Shown: piece after piece, positions 1-8,300 of the stretch
How the letters are laid out: each line of letters starts with the position of its first letter
Numbering within the stretch: position 1 is the stretch's first letter
Assembly: GCA_949292385.1 (NCBI GenBank)
Contig: CASEZC010000034.1
Coordinates: 1 to 42,454 of the forward strand
DNA: 42,454 bases
DNA from: an uncultured Pseudomonadota bacterium
GTDB taxonomy: Bacteria > Pseudomonadota > Alphaproteobacteria > Rs-D84
Direction of reading: 5' to 3'
Notes under the pieces: model-generated
Told to the model about the DNA's origin: nothing
Databases searched by the model: none
The model's input: only the letters and a program-made list of their open reading frames with translations
Program-made: the position numbers and the translations under genes

Positions 1-1
1 C

Positions 2-78
2 TGGTCGGGGCGAAAGGATTCGAACCTTCGACACCTTGGTCCCAAACCAAGTACTCTACCAGACTGAGCTACACCCCG
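2..78 (-). tRNA. tRNA-Pro (UGG), CCA encoded
   Basis: Read on the minus strand this folds as a full cloverleaf of 77 nt. The 7-bp acceptor stem pairs CGGGGTG with CGCCCCG (one G-T pair). It is followed by discriminator A and a genome-encoded CCA at plus positions 2-4. The anticodon stem CTTGG/CCAAG encloses the loop TTTGGGA, whose anticodon TGG lies at 42-44, so it decodes proline. The T arm carries the usual GGTTCGAATCC core. A promoter lies just upstream at 90-118. Confidence 0.97.
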
Positions 79-89
79 AAACGAACAGT

Positions 90-118
90 ATTATAACAAC
101 TTTTTTTTTAAATGCAAA
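90..118 (-). promoter_or_regulatory. Promoter of tRNA-Pro
   Basis: On the minus strand TTTGCA (113-118), a 17-nt spacer and a perfect TATAAT (90-95) precede the tRNA. Predicted transcription starts near 83, five bases before the mature 5' end at 78. Read by eye only. Confidence 0.6.
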
Positions 119-138
119 TTTTTTTATTAATTTTATGC

Positions 139-167
139 TTGTTTATGTCTAACAAAATTTTTACAAT
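139..167 (+). promoter_or_regulatory. Promoter giving a probably leaderless mRNA
   Basis: TTGTTT (139-144), 17 nt, TACAAT (162-167). The ATG at 174 begins six bases after the -10 box, where transcription would start. No ribosome binding site lies between them. See the finding on leaderless starts. Confidence 0.45.
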
Positions 168-173
168 ACAATT

Positions 174-1175
174 ATGTTAGAAAAACTTAAATTTTTTATC
201 GTTATGACCGCGTTCATATTAACTCCTTTTTGGGCTTTCGCGGTAAATACTCCTTCTAATTATATGAATGCAAACGCATACAACAATTTATACCCTTATA
301 TGAATAACACTATGCGTACTAGTCTTAATCCAGGAACTACGCCATCTCGTTCAAACGCTCAAATAAACGTTTTAACCAGGACTAAAACGACAAATAATAC
401 TCAAACAAGAAACGTTGTACCAAGATCCGCAACAACTTCAAACGCAAGTACAACTGCACGTAGCGCAAACAACTCTTCAACAACAGCACGTGCTGCAACA
501 TCGCAATCGAATACTGTTCGGGCAGCTACTACAAACACAAATTCTACAAGACGAGTTGTCGCACGCGCTGGGACAACAACGAACATGCAACCCGCAACAA
601 GAACAGTGCGAGGAGACGCAACGACAACGCAAACCAATAAAAATTCATCAGGTACCGCAGCATATGTAACGACAACAGGAACTTCCGTAAGCTCCGCACG
701 CTGTATGGCAGACTATATAGAATGTATGAATGGATATTGCGAACGAGAAGATGCCGCTTATAACCGTTGTTACTGCAGCTCTAAACTGGCGCAAATTGAC
801 GCGACATACCAACCTGAAATAGACAGACTTATAAAAGAAATTATAAAACTTCAGAGTACAAACAAGTGGACAGAAGAAGAAATGAATGAATACTGGATGG
901 AAATGATAGGGAAATACACTGGCGATAATTCGTGGGTAAATCTTGATGAAGCACTTGACATCGACTGGGCAAGCACAGAAAGCAGAGTCCGCGGACAACA
1001 AGCATTTACAACAGGTCATACTTATTGCATGCAGCATCTAAGAGCATGCGCATATATGGCAACCAATCTTCGAGATGCATATCGTTCTGAAATATCGCGT
1101 GATTGCAGTACGTATGAAAATTCTTTACAAAAAATAAAAAATGCAGCAGAAAGTATAGTGGAGGCTTATAAATGA
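174..1175 (+). CDS. Secreted Thr/Asn-rich, Cys-rich protein of unknown function
   Basis: A 333-residue protein I do not recognise. Residues 1-23 form a Sec signal peptide (positive start, hydrophobic core, AFA cleavage region). Residues about 45-170 are low-complexity, rich in Thr, Asn, Ala and Ser with Arg spaced regularly in units such as TARAAT and TVRAATT, so this part is probably unfolded. The C-terminal half is different: a compact cluster of cysteines (CMADYIEC, CEREDAAYNRCYC) followed by helices and three more cysteines, consistent with a disulphide-stabilised periplasmic or surface domain. No ribosome site precedes ATG 174, and the promoter suggests a leaderless mRNA; an in-frame Met at residue 11 is a weaker alternative. 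It overlaps the arginase-family gene by the sequence ATGA, so the two are co-transcribed and probably translationally coupled. Confidence 0.8.
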   Translation: MLEKLKFFIVMTAFILTPFWAFAVNTPSNYMNANAYNNLYPYMNNTMRTSLNPGTTPSRSNAQINVLTRTKTTNNTQTRNVVPRSATTSNASTTARSANNSSTTARAATSQSNTVRAATTNTNSTRRVVARAGTTTNMQPATRTVRGDATTTQTNKNSSGTAAYVTTTGTSVSSARCMADYIECMNGYCEREDAAYNRCYCSSKLAQIDATYQPEIDRLIKEIIKLQSTNKWTEEEMNEYWMEMIGKYTGDNSWVNLDEALDIDWASTESRVRGQQAFTTGHTYCMQHLRACAYMATNLRDAYRSEISRDCSTYENSLQKIKNAAESIVEAYK

Positions 1176-2005
1176 AAAAACTTATGGGTGTTGAATATGG
1201 TCGCGGTGCAACCGCACAAATCGTAGAAGGAGGACCTGCGCTTGCCCCAAGAGCTGTAAAAAACATATTCCCAGAAAATGATTGGTCTATTATAACAGCA
1301 GATCCGGTTTCTAAAGAAGAATGTCTTGCCGATAGATTCGGAGAAAATTACAAAATACAACAAAAAATTTATTCCAACACACCAAAAGCGCCTCATGTTT
1401 TAATTGGTGGGGACCATTCTGTAAATTTTGGACATTTTTCAGCACTGGCAGATAACGCGCTAGACAAGGATATATGTTTAGTATACATAGACGCACACCT
1501 TGATATACATACACCCGAATCATCCAAAGCAGAAGCATCTGGTGCACCACACGGTACAAACGTCCGTGCGTTATTAGGCGAAGGAGATAAAAGATGGCTG
1601 TCTTTACAGAATAAAACCCCTGCCCTAAAGCCTGAAAACGTTTTTTACTTGGCAACACGTTCATATGAAAATTCGGAAATAAATTTTGTACGCGATAACA
1701 ACATATTTTGTCGCGCGGCAAAAGATTTAAAAACTAAACCAGATTGGGAAAATGCAGTAAAAGAGATAAAAGAAAAGATTAATAATCGTCCATTTATTGT
1801 ATCTTTTGACTTTGACGCCTTGGACCCATATATTTTTAACGAAGTCTTGGTGCCAGAGCCGAACGGCATATCATTAGAGGCCGCAAAATATTTTTTAAAT
1901 GAATTTAAAGACGCTTTAAGTTTTGAATTCGTAGAATACGCTCCAAACGGCGACAAAAATTGTGAAGAAGTTGCAAAGCAGCTTATATCTATTTCCTTAG
2001 AATAG
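1172..2005 (+). CDS. Arginase/agmatinase-family ureohydrolase
   Basis: A 277-residue metal-dependent hydrolase of the ureohydrolase superfamily, which cleaves guanidino compounds (arginine, agmatine, formiminoglutamate and similar) to release urea or formamide. The signature metal ligands are all present: GGDHS at 79-83, DAHLD at 107-111 and SFDFDALDP at 211-219, which supply the His and Asp residues of a binuclear manganese site. HGTN near 127 fits the substrate-loop His. Length is normal for the family; there is no signal peptide, so it acts in the cytoplasm. The start is supported by GGAGG at 1160-1164, seven bases upstream, and the ATG overlaps the previous stop codon. Substrate cannot be set from sequence. 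The C-terminal EYAPNGD replaces the usual EVNP-type arginase segment. The gene ends one base short of the stop of a convergent gene, with no visible terminator. Confidence 0.9.
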   Translation: MKKLMGVEYGRGATAQIVEGGPALAPRAVKNIFPENDWSIITADPVSKEECLADRFGENYKIQQKIYSNTPKAPHVLIGGDHSVNFGHFSALADNALDKDICLVYIDAHLDIHTPESSKAEASGAPHGTNVRALLGEGDKRWLSLQNKTPALKPENVFYLATRSYENSEINFVRDNNIFCRAAKDLKTKPDWENAVKEIKEKINNRPFIVSFDFDALDPYIFNEVLVPEPNGISLEAAKYFLNEFKDALSFEFVEYAPNGDKNCEEVAKQLISISLE

Positions 2006-2006
2006 A

Positions 2007-2948
2007 TTATCTTTCATAGAAATATTTTGTGAAATAAGCATCCATTTTTGGCGAACAACCGTTAAACGCAAAGTAATAGAATGCCAAAGAGGATGCTTTT
2101 TCTAGAATTTTTTTATCTTGATAATTATAATCACTGAAAAATACTTTATGCAATTCTTCTATATTTTCTGATTCTGTAAGAGTTAGTATTTTTCTATATA
2201 ACTTTCTTACTCGATAAGATGCCGAACCATAAACGGTCCTGTAAGTATCACCAAAATCTATTCTTTTACCCTGACGAAAGTTTCTATCAGAACACTCGTT
2301 TTCATGCATATCAAAAATTTCGTTTTTGTTGCAATTATAAAGTCCATCTTTGTTGTCTCCTGCCCACTTTGAAAGAATATAAATAGGCCCAGAAAAAGAC
2401 GCCATATAAACTTTATTATTATTTTTAGGTTCTGCTTTATACGCGTTTATAGCAACCGGCACCTCAAAAAACGCACCATTTCGTCTAAAATATTTCGCGT
2501 CGGTATAAAAGATTTTTAAAGCGTAATTCGCGTTCAACTTTGGGAAAGACATTTTACATACAAAAGCAAAAGCACCACGCCATTCGCCTAATAACAAACC
2601 TTTTGAAAGTACCTGACATTCTGTATCAAACAAATCGCCAATAGAACTAACATCGAATTTGCAATCTTCAAAAGAATCCCGCATTTTACCGTATTTATTA
2701 ATTATAAAAAAATCCAAAGAATCCCTAAATTTTTTTGTAATCTTTGAAATATCTCGCTTATTTTTGCAGGCTCTTATCAATTCTGGCGGCAAACATCCAA
2801 TATATGGAGAAACATAACAATCTTCTAAAACCTTGGATATTGTCTTAGGTTCAGAAATCCAATGTTTACGAAACCAATGAGTAAGCGAAACATGCTTACA
2901 CAGGTTAGAATCACTATCATCACAAAAAAAACTATCTTTAACTTCCAT
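2007..2948 (-). CDS. Unknown protein with faint kinase-like motifs
   Basis: I do not recognise this protein of about 313 residues. It has no signal peptide or membrane segment. Three segments resemble landmarks of protein-kinase or APH folds: YALKIF (like the VAIK lysine strand), DMHEN (like the DxHxxN catalytic loop, but with the Asn one place early) and RIDFGD (like the DFG metal-binding motif). They occur in the right order about 70 and 15 residues apart, so a divergent kinase or pseudokinase is possible but unproven. The start is uncertain. ATG 2948 is used because a strong promoter lies just upstream; ATG 2960 is possible, and TTG 2987 would overlap the preceding stop. It follows the spanin-like pair on the same strand. 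Confidence 0.6.
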   Translation of the reverse strand: MEVKDSFFCDDSDSNLCKHVSLTHWFRKHWISEPKTISKVLEDCYVSPYIGCLPPELIRACKNKRDISKITKKFRDSLDFFIINKYGKMRDSFEDCKFDVSSIGDLFDTECQVLSKGLLLGEWRGAFAFVCKMSFPKLNANYALKIFYTDAKYFRRNGAFFEVPVAINAYKAEPKNNNKVYMASFSGPIYILSKWAGDNKDGLYNCNKNEIFDMHENECSDRNFRQGKRIDFGDTYRTVYGSASYRVRKLYRKILTLTESENIEELHKVFFSDYNYQDKKILEKASSLAFYYFAFNGCSPKMDAYFTKYFYER

Positions 2949-2958
2949 AACAGACACC

Positions 2959-2987
2959 ATAATATAGCCTATATGGTATTTTGTCAA
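2959..2987 (-). promoter_or_regulatory. Near-consensus promoter at the spanin/kinase-like junction
   Basis: On the minus strand a perfect TTGACA (2982-2987), 17 nt, and TATTAT (2959-2964). The TTG of the -35 box overlaps the stop codon of the Rz1-like gene. Predicted start near 2952 would give the ATG at 2948 almost no leader. Confidence 0.55.
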
Positions 2988-3169
2988 TTATTTTCACATA
3001 ATATATTATTTCTATAAATATTTCTTGCCAAATCATCACTTATAACGTTCCAATCGTTTTCGTGACCATATATAATTGTACAAGGCCGGCAAACATTAAT
3101 CGACGATTGTGTATTTCTGGCGCAAGATGCTACGAATATCGTGCAAGCCAGTACTAAAAACTTTTTCAT
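2984..3169 (-). CDS. Rz1-like outer-membrane spanin lipoprotein (o-spanin)
   Basis: A 61-residue lipoprotein. The N-terminus has a short signal sequence ending in the lipobox VASC with the lipidated Cys at residue 16, leaving a mature chain of about 46 residues. The C-terminal pattern (a Trp, then ISDDLARNIYRNN and a final Cys) resembles the small lipoproteins encoded by phage lysis cassettes. Its start lies inside the preceding gene in another frame (74-bp overlap), the classic architecture of Rz/Rz1 pairs, in which an inner-membrane and an outer-membrane subunit join across the periplasm to fuse the membranes at the end of lysis. A strong ribosome site (AAGGAAAGAGG) precedes ATG 3169, so initiation inside the other gene looks genuine. 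No other phage gene is visible. Confidence 0.68.
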   Translation of the reverse strand: MKKFLVLACTIFVASCARNTQSSINVCRPCTIIYGHENDWNVISDDLARNIYRNNILCENN

Positions 3170-3335
3170 CTACCTCTTTCCTTTTATTTTCATAAATAGT
3201 TTGATTATCCTTTATATTTTCTATTGTTTTTTCGGCAAATTCTTCTTTGCATTTTGCATTTCCACGGAATTCGCCAGCTAAAAAGCACAAAAATAAAGCC
3301 AGACAAATAAGTCCGACAAGATAAAATTTATACAT
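3096..3335 (-). CDS. Rz-like inner-membrane spanin (i-spanin)
   Basis: A 79-residue protein with one N-terminal membrane segment (about residues 3-21), then a charged, mostly helical periplasmic tail with Lys/Glu-rich heptad-like spacing (residues 26-60) and an ending DIRSILRQKYT. This is the usual i-spanin design: a membrane anchor plus a periplasmic coiled helix that binds the lipoprotein encoded in the overlapping frame. AAAGGT lies nine bases before ATG 3335. The gene begins only about 20 bases beyond the rho terminator, and I see no clear promoter there, so expression may rely on read-through. Alternative: an unrelated small membrane protein and lipoprotein pair. The nested arrangement favours spanins. 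Confidence 0.65.
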   Translation of the reverse strand: MYKFYLVGLICLALFLCFLAGEFRGNAKCKEEFAEKTIENIKDNQTIYENKRKEVDEKVFSTGLHDIRSILRQKYTIVD

Positions 3336-3356
3336 AATAAAAACCTTTAAAAAATT

Positions 3357-3384
3357 AAAAAGCCCTCTTTTTCGAGGGCTTTTT
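3357..3384 (-). terminator. rho terminator
   Basis: On the minus strand the stem AGCCCTC/GAGGGCT with a 6-nt loop is followed by T5 and, after AA, another T6. It lies directly after the rho stop codon. An A-run on the other side makes it symmetrical. Confidence 0.85.
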
Positions 3385-3385
3385 A

Positions 3386-4654
3386 TTACTGATTCATAGA
3401 AGTAAAAAAGTCAGCATTTGTCTTTGTTAAACGCAATTTATCTAACAAGAACTCCATAGCTTCCAAAGTTCCCATCGGATTTATAATTCTGCGTAGAACA
3501 TACATCTTTGCCAACGTATCTTTTCCAACTAATAAGTCTTCTTTACGTGTGCCAGACTTAGTTATATCAATTGCAGGATAAACACGTTTATCTGACAGCT
3601 TTCTGTCTAAAATAATTTCACTGTTTCCTGTACCTTTAAATTCTTCAAATATAACTTCGTCCATCTTTGACCCTGTATCTACCAATGCAGTTGCAATAAT
3701 GGTCAAAGAACCGCCACCTTCGATATTACGAGCAGCACCAAAGAAACGTTTTGGTCTTTGTAACGCATATGCGTCAACTCCACCTGTTAAAACTTTACCA
3801 CTACTTGGAACAACTGTATTATACGCACGCCCCAAACGAGTAATAGAATCTAATAAAATCACAACATCCTGCCCTGCTTCAACTAATCGTTTTGCCTTTT
3901 CTATTACCATTTCAGCAACTTGTATATGGCGCGCCGCAGGTTCATCAAAAGTAGAAGAAATTACTTCGCCCTTTACACTGCGCTGCATATCAGTAACTTC
4001 TTCTGGACGTTCGTCTATCAATAAAACGATTAATTTTACATCAGGATAATTTGTTGCGATAGAATGGGCTATATTTTGCAACATAACCGTTTTACCTGTA
4101 CGTGGAGGCGCTACTATCAAAGAACGCTGTCCTTTACCCGTAGGTGCAATCAAATCAATAACACGAGCAGACAAACTACGTCCCTTGTCTTTATCGCCTT
4201 CTACTTCCATTTTCAACATTTCATCTGGATAAAGAGGTGTCATATCATCAAAAGAAACGCGATGACGCAACTTTTCTGGATCACCACCATTAACGCGTTC
4301 TATTGTTTCCAAAGCGAAATAGCGCTCAGATTCATTTTGTGGTGCCTGAATTTGCCCCTCTATATAATCCCCTGTTTTCAAACCATATTTTTTTATCAAA
4401 CTAGGTGAAACATATAAATCATCAGGACCAGCCAAATAATTGCTTTCTGGTGCGCGCAAAAATCCGAAACCATCTTGCATACGTTCCAGAACGCCGTCAC
4501 CAATTAAAGTAACTTTTTTATCTGCTGCAAACACACGCATAACAGCAAATCTTAATTGCTGAACGTTTAACTGAGAAGGATTTTCTATCCCCATATCTTC
4601 AGCCATTTTTAATAACTGTTGTGGCGTTTTTGCCTTTAACTCATTAATATGCAT
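3386..4654 (-). CDS. rho: Transcription termination factor Rho
   Basis: A 422-residue hexameric RNA-dependent ATPase that binds nascent RNA and strips RNA polymerase from untranslated transcripts. Domains in order: N-terminal helical Rho_N (residues 1-45), an OB-fold RNA-binding domain (about 50-125, with GFGFLR and [15 protein letters not shown]), then the RecA-type motor. The motor shows Walker A APPRTGKT (about 180), Walker B VVILLDS (about 265), the Q-loop region [20 protein letters not shown] and the R-loop [14 protein letters not shown]. Everything expected is present and length is normal. AAGGA sits six bases before ATG 4654. A strong promoter at 4716-4744 and a hairpin in the leader at 4675-4697 suggest individual control; Rho is autoregulated in other bacteria. 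Confidence 0.98.
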   Translation of the reverse strand: MHINELKAKTPQQLLKMAEDMGIENPSQLNVQQLRFAVMRVFAADKKVTLIGDGVLERMQDGFGFLRAPESNYLAGPDDLYVSPSLIKKYGLKTGDYIEGQIQAPQNESERYFALETIERVNGGDPEKLRHRVSFDDMTPLYPDEMLKMEVEGDKDKGRSLSARVIDLIAPTGKGQRSLIVAPPRTGKTVMLQNIAHSIATNYPDVKLIVLLIDERPEEVTDMQRSVKGEVISSTFDEPAARHIQVAEMVIEKAKRLVEAGQDVVILLDSITRLGRAYNTVVPSSGKVLTGGVDAYALQRPKRFFGAARNIEGGGSLTIIATALVDTGSKMDEVIFEEFKGTGNSEIILDRKLSDKRVYPAIDITKSGTRKEDLLVGKDTLAKMYVLRRIINPMGTLEAMEFLLDKLRLTKTNADFFTSMNQ

Positions 4655-4674
4655 AAATAATCCTTTTTGGGAAA

Positions 4675-4697
4675 AAGAACGTGAGAACTCACTTCTT
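4675..4697 (-). promoter_or_regulatory. Hairpin in the rho leader
   Basis: On the minus strand AAGAAGTGA pairs with TCAC(G)TTCTT across a GTTC loop: nine base pairs with one bulged G. It lies between the predicted start near 4709 and the AAGGA ribosome site. No U-tract follows, so it is not an intrinsic terminator; a role in leader stability or feedback control is inference. Confidence 0.45.
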
Positions 4698-4715
4698 CAC
4701 TAATCGACATCCATA

Positions 4716-4744
4716 ATTATATACTTTTTTTGTCAAAAAGTCAA
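4716..4744 (-). promoter_or_regulatory. Promoter of rho
   Basis: On the minus strand TTGACT (4739-4744), 17 nt, and a perfect TATAAT (4716-4721): 11 of 12 consensus positions. It predicts a leader of about 55 nt. Confidence 0.75.
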
Positions 4745-4809
4745 TAAAATCATTATATAAGCCATATCAAAGTATTTGTATCTTATGTTTTCTCTTGCTT
4801 TTTTAAGTG

Positions 4810-4838
4810 TTTACTGGTCAAATATAAAAATATATAAA
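4810..4838 (+). promoter_or_regulatory. Promoter of ssb
   Basis: TTTACT (4810-4815), 17 nt, TATAAA (4833-4838), followed by the AAGGA ribosome site of ssb about 12 bases further on. It lies back to back with the rho promoter. Confidence 0.5.
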
Positions 4839-4858
4839 ATAAACAAAAGGAAGCGATG

Positions 4859-5320
4859 ATGGCAGGCAGCATAAATAAAGTGATATTGGTCGGAAACGTT
4901 GGTCAAGACCCACAGGTCAGAACAATGCAAAGCGGACAAAAAGTAGTAAGTTTTTCTTTGGCAACATCTGACCGCTGGCGCGACAGACAGTCTGGTGAAC
5001 AAAAAGAACAGACAGAATGGCATCGTGTTGTTATTTTCAATCCAAACTTAGTTGACGTTGCAGAACGTATGTTACAAAAAGGAACTAAGTTATATCTAGA
5101 AGGTTCTTTACGTACAAGAAAATGGCAAAATCAACAAGGCGTAGATGTTTTTACAACAGAAGTTGTTCTTAACCCATATGCAGGCCAAATGGTTATATTA
5201 AGTGGCGCAAAGAATATAGACGGTTCTTCTATGGGCGGCGATTACTCTTCTGCAACTCCTGCCGCGCAACCACGCGAAGAAATATCTATATCTGATATAG
5301 GTGACGATATACCATTTTAA
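4859..5320 (+). CDS. ssb: Single-stranded DNA-binding protein SSB
   Basis: A 153-residue bacterial SSB that coats single-stranded DNA in replication, recombination and repair. Residues 1-105 form the OB fold, opening with the canonical MAGSINKVILVGNVG and containing WHRVVIFN and LYLEGSLRTRKWQ. Residues about 120-145 form a short flexible linker. The chain ends in the acidic tip DIGDDIPF, the conserved peptide that docks partner proteins. Two ATG codons lie in tandem at 4856 and 4859. The second gives the conventional N-terminus and better spacing from AAGGA. Length is slightly short because of the short linker. It is monocistronic between its own promoter and a shared terminator. Confidence 0.97.
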   Translation: MAGSINKVILVGNVGQDPQVRTMQSGQKVVSFSLATSDRWRDRQSGEQKEQTEWHRVVIFNPNLVDVAERMLQKGTKLYLEGSLRTRKWQNQQGVDVFTTEVVLNPYAGQMVILSGAKNIDGSSMGGDYSSATPAAQPREEISISDIGDDIPF

Positions 5321-5344
5321 TAGGTAATAAAAAAACAAAAAAAT

Positions 5345-5366
5345 AAAAACCTCTTTCGAGGTTTTT
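5345..5366. terminator. Bidirectional terminator between ssb and the autotransporter gene
   Basis: A perfect 9-bp stem AAAAACCTC/GAGGTTTTT with loop TTTC. T-runs follow on both strands, so it serves both convergent genes. Confidence 0.85.
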
Positions 5367-5370
5367 ATTT

Positions 5371-8300
5371 TTAGAATCTGTACGAACCAGAAACTTTTAT
5401 ATTATGTAACTGAATTACAGAATTATACTGATATCTATAATCCAATCCTACTTGTAACCCACTTGCAGACAGCATTTCTACACCACCACCAATATTTGCC
5501 CACAAAGGATTCAAATCTACGTCATAACTTGTATAAGAATTTGCCTGTGCAAACTTATATTGTACTTCATCTGGAGCTCCTAGAACATCATATTCAACAC
5601 CGATAGAAGCATATGGACGTATTTGGAACCAAGCAGAAGGATAAATACGCTTTTGTGCGATTAAGGAATACCCCGGCGTAAACATTAAATATCCGTCTGA
5701 CTCAAGATTCATATAATCTTGGTTATTTGCAGTTTCCTTTACAGAAAATCCAGTATTATATCCTGCACGAACGTATGCATTACCAACGATATACTGATTA
5801 AGCCAATCATGCATTAATCCCCATTCACTGGTCAAACTAAACGCGGTTCCAAAGCCTTCAATTGGCGCAACATAGTTTTGCGTACGAGAAACATCAAACA
5901 AATGTATATCCAAGAAAGCATTTCCATAGACACGCATTTTTTCGCTCAAGTTTTTCATTAAATAACCACCCAAGCCGATATTAGTGTCTGCAACGTTTAC
6001 ATCTACGCGACCAGAAATAACATTGTCAGCATAACTTAAATCTATATCATCAAAATTATCCGATGACATATTAGATATACGTCCTGTTAAACCTAATATC
6101 ATCGTTTCAGATGCCTGCCAATCGAAACCGCCTGAAACATTGAACCTATTTCCATAAACACGCTTGCCATCAGAAACATTTTGACTAAACATTCCAAAAT
6201 CAACATCCAGCCAAGCTTTTTTCAAATTACGGTTACGATTCCATATAAATTCATCAAACATACGGTCTTCAAAATAACGATAATTTGTATGGTCATTTAA
6301 TGCAATAGCTCCTGCAATTTGCTCTAATTCACGTGGTTGGAACAAACGAGTAAACTGTGTCAATTCGTAGCCGTTTTTATCCATAGCTTCACTATAATCT
6401 TCCATTCTGTTATACAGTTCCCACGCCATCTGTTCTAAATTAGACCCCGTAAAGATTTCTGGCAACAGTTCTATCATTGTACGATTATAGAAGCCTGCAC
6501 TTAACAATCTATCTGCAATCAAATTATCTATAGCATTCGCAGACGCATATTCACCCTTTGTGAAACCTTCTGTTGCTGCAACAATAGGTTGCAATTTGAA
6601 CACCTGTATAGGACCGCCAAACTGAGGGTCAAATACGACATATAAACTATCCATGATTCCATCACCGTCAGAGTCACGAACGGTTACATATGCCGGCAAA
6701 TCTTCGTCAGTTGCCCCATTATTAGGATTCAAAGTGTCTAAATAATTTATACAAATACTGCCATCAGCATTACAGAAACTAACATTTAAATTACGCAATT
6801 TCGCCAAATCATTGCTTTCTATAATGGAATTGCCCTCGCCTTCTGTATGCAATAACCATATAGCAGAGCCTTGATCTACAATATCATTTAACACCAAACC
6901 AATTTGTCCATTTTGCATTGGCGCATTAACGGCAGGATTTCCAAATTCAGATGCAGAATTAAATCCAGAAATAAAATCACCATTTACCGTAATTAAAGCT
7001 TCTGCTGTCCCATCACCTAAATTATTAGTAATTTTACCAAAATCTTCGCCTTCTGTCGTATTCACAGTTGCCCAATAATTCTTTTCAGAAGAACCAAAAA
7101 TATTAGCTAAAATACTACTGTTTTTATTGAAGGTATAATTACCATTAATGGTCATTTGATTCAAACCATTGAAAGCAACCCCACCAGAAACATCGCCATC
7201 AACAGTAACATTCATGCCTGTTTCATAGTTTGCTGCATTAAAGCTTATATTATCTGCAAAAATGCCGCCACCTATATCAAAACTATTTGCAGATATAGAA
7301 AAGTCTTTTGAGGTTATATTTATACCGCCTTCAGGTAAACTTCCTTTATAATTTTGATACAAAGCGGAATTTGTAACAAAATCAGCAGCAGATTTTAGTC
7401 CCTGCCCCGCTAAAGCAATAGTACCATTACTGCCGGCATCAAAATCATTTACATTTATAAAGCCGTTACCAGAATCTAATGATAAGCTGCCGGTATTATT
7501 AATGGTTCCAAAAGAAATACCATTTTCAGCCGTAAAACTTGCTGTACCAGCGTTCGTTAAGTCTGCTGCAGAAATGGCATTACCAGCAACCATGGCAATA
7601 CTTGCACCTTCAGAAACGTCCACATTTCCGCTAAAGCTTACATTATTAGAAACATCATACGTTGCGTTTCCTGAAATTGCCGAGAACGCCCCTGTAACAT
7701 CTAAATTATTAGCACTAAAATTAATATCAGATGCAATCAAATTAAATGTACCAGAAGTTCCACCTTGTACAAAATTTCCTGTATTTGTGAGACTTCCTAA
7801 AGTTATATCTGAAGAATTTAGAGAGATATTTCCGCCACTATTATTAACACCTGAAAAAGCAATTGTCTTTGCATTCGCTGTCAATGTTCCACTGTTAGTA
7901 ACGGTGTTATCAAATTCCATACTACCATTAACCGCAGAAACTGCCAAAGTACCGGAATTATTAACAAGCCCGAACAATTCGGCGTTTTCAGCAGAATTTA
8001 CATTAAGAGTATTACCACTGGCAATATTCATTCCCCCCGCCAAGTAAATTCCGTCAACTTCTGTAGTAAGATTTAACTCATTTGTTTCAGAAACTACTAA
8101 ACCTATTGTTGGATTAGAAGCATCAAACCAAACACCGTCTTCGATATTTATGCTGCCACTTGTTGCTGTAATCTGGCTGCCAGTTGCAATTATTTTACCA
8201 CCTGACAATTCTTGCAATGCACCAACATCCGTATCATCTGTAACAAATTTTACGCTCCCGCCATTGCTTGTAGAAACATTACCGGCAACATTTAACTTTT

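Noticed and set aside
401..1037. Antisense and out-of-frame open frames across the Thr-rich secreted protein
   Set aside because: Low-complexity codon bias removes stops in other frames; the signal peptide and Cys domain support only the plus-strand gene at 174.
2984..3335. One of the two overlapping small frames being a shadow
   Set aside because: Each has its own ribosome site and its own export or membrane signal, which a shadow frame would not be expected to have.
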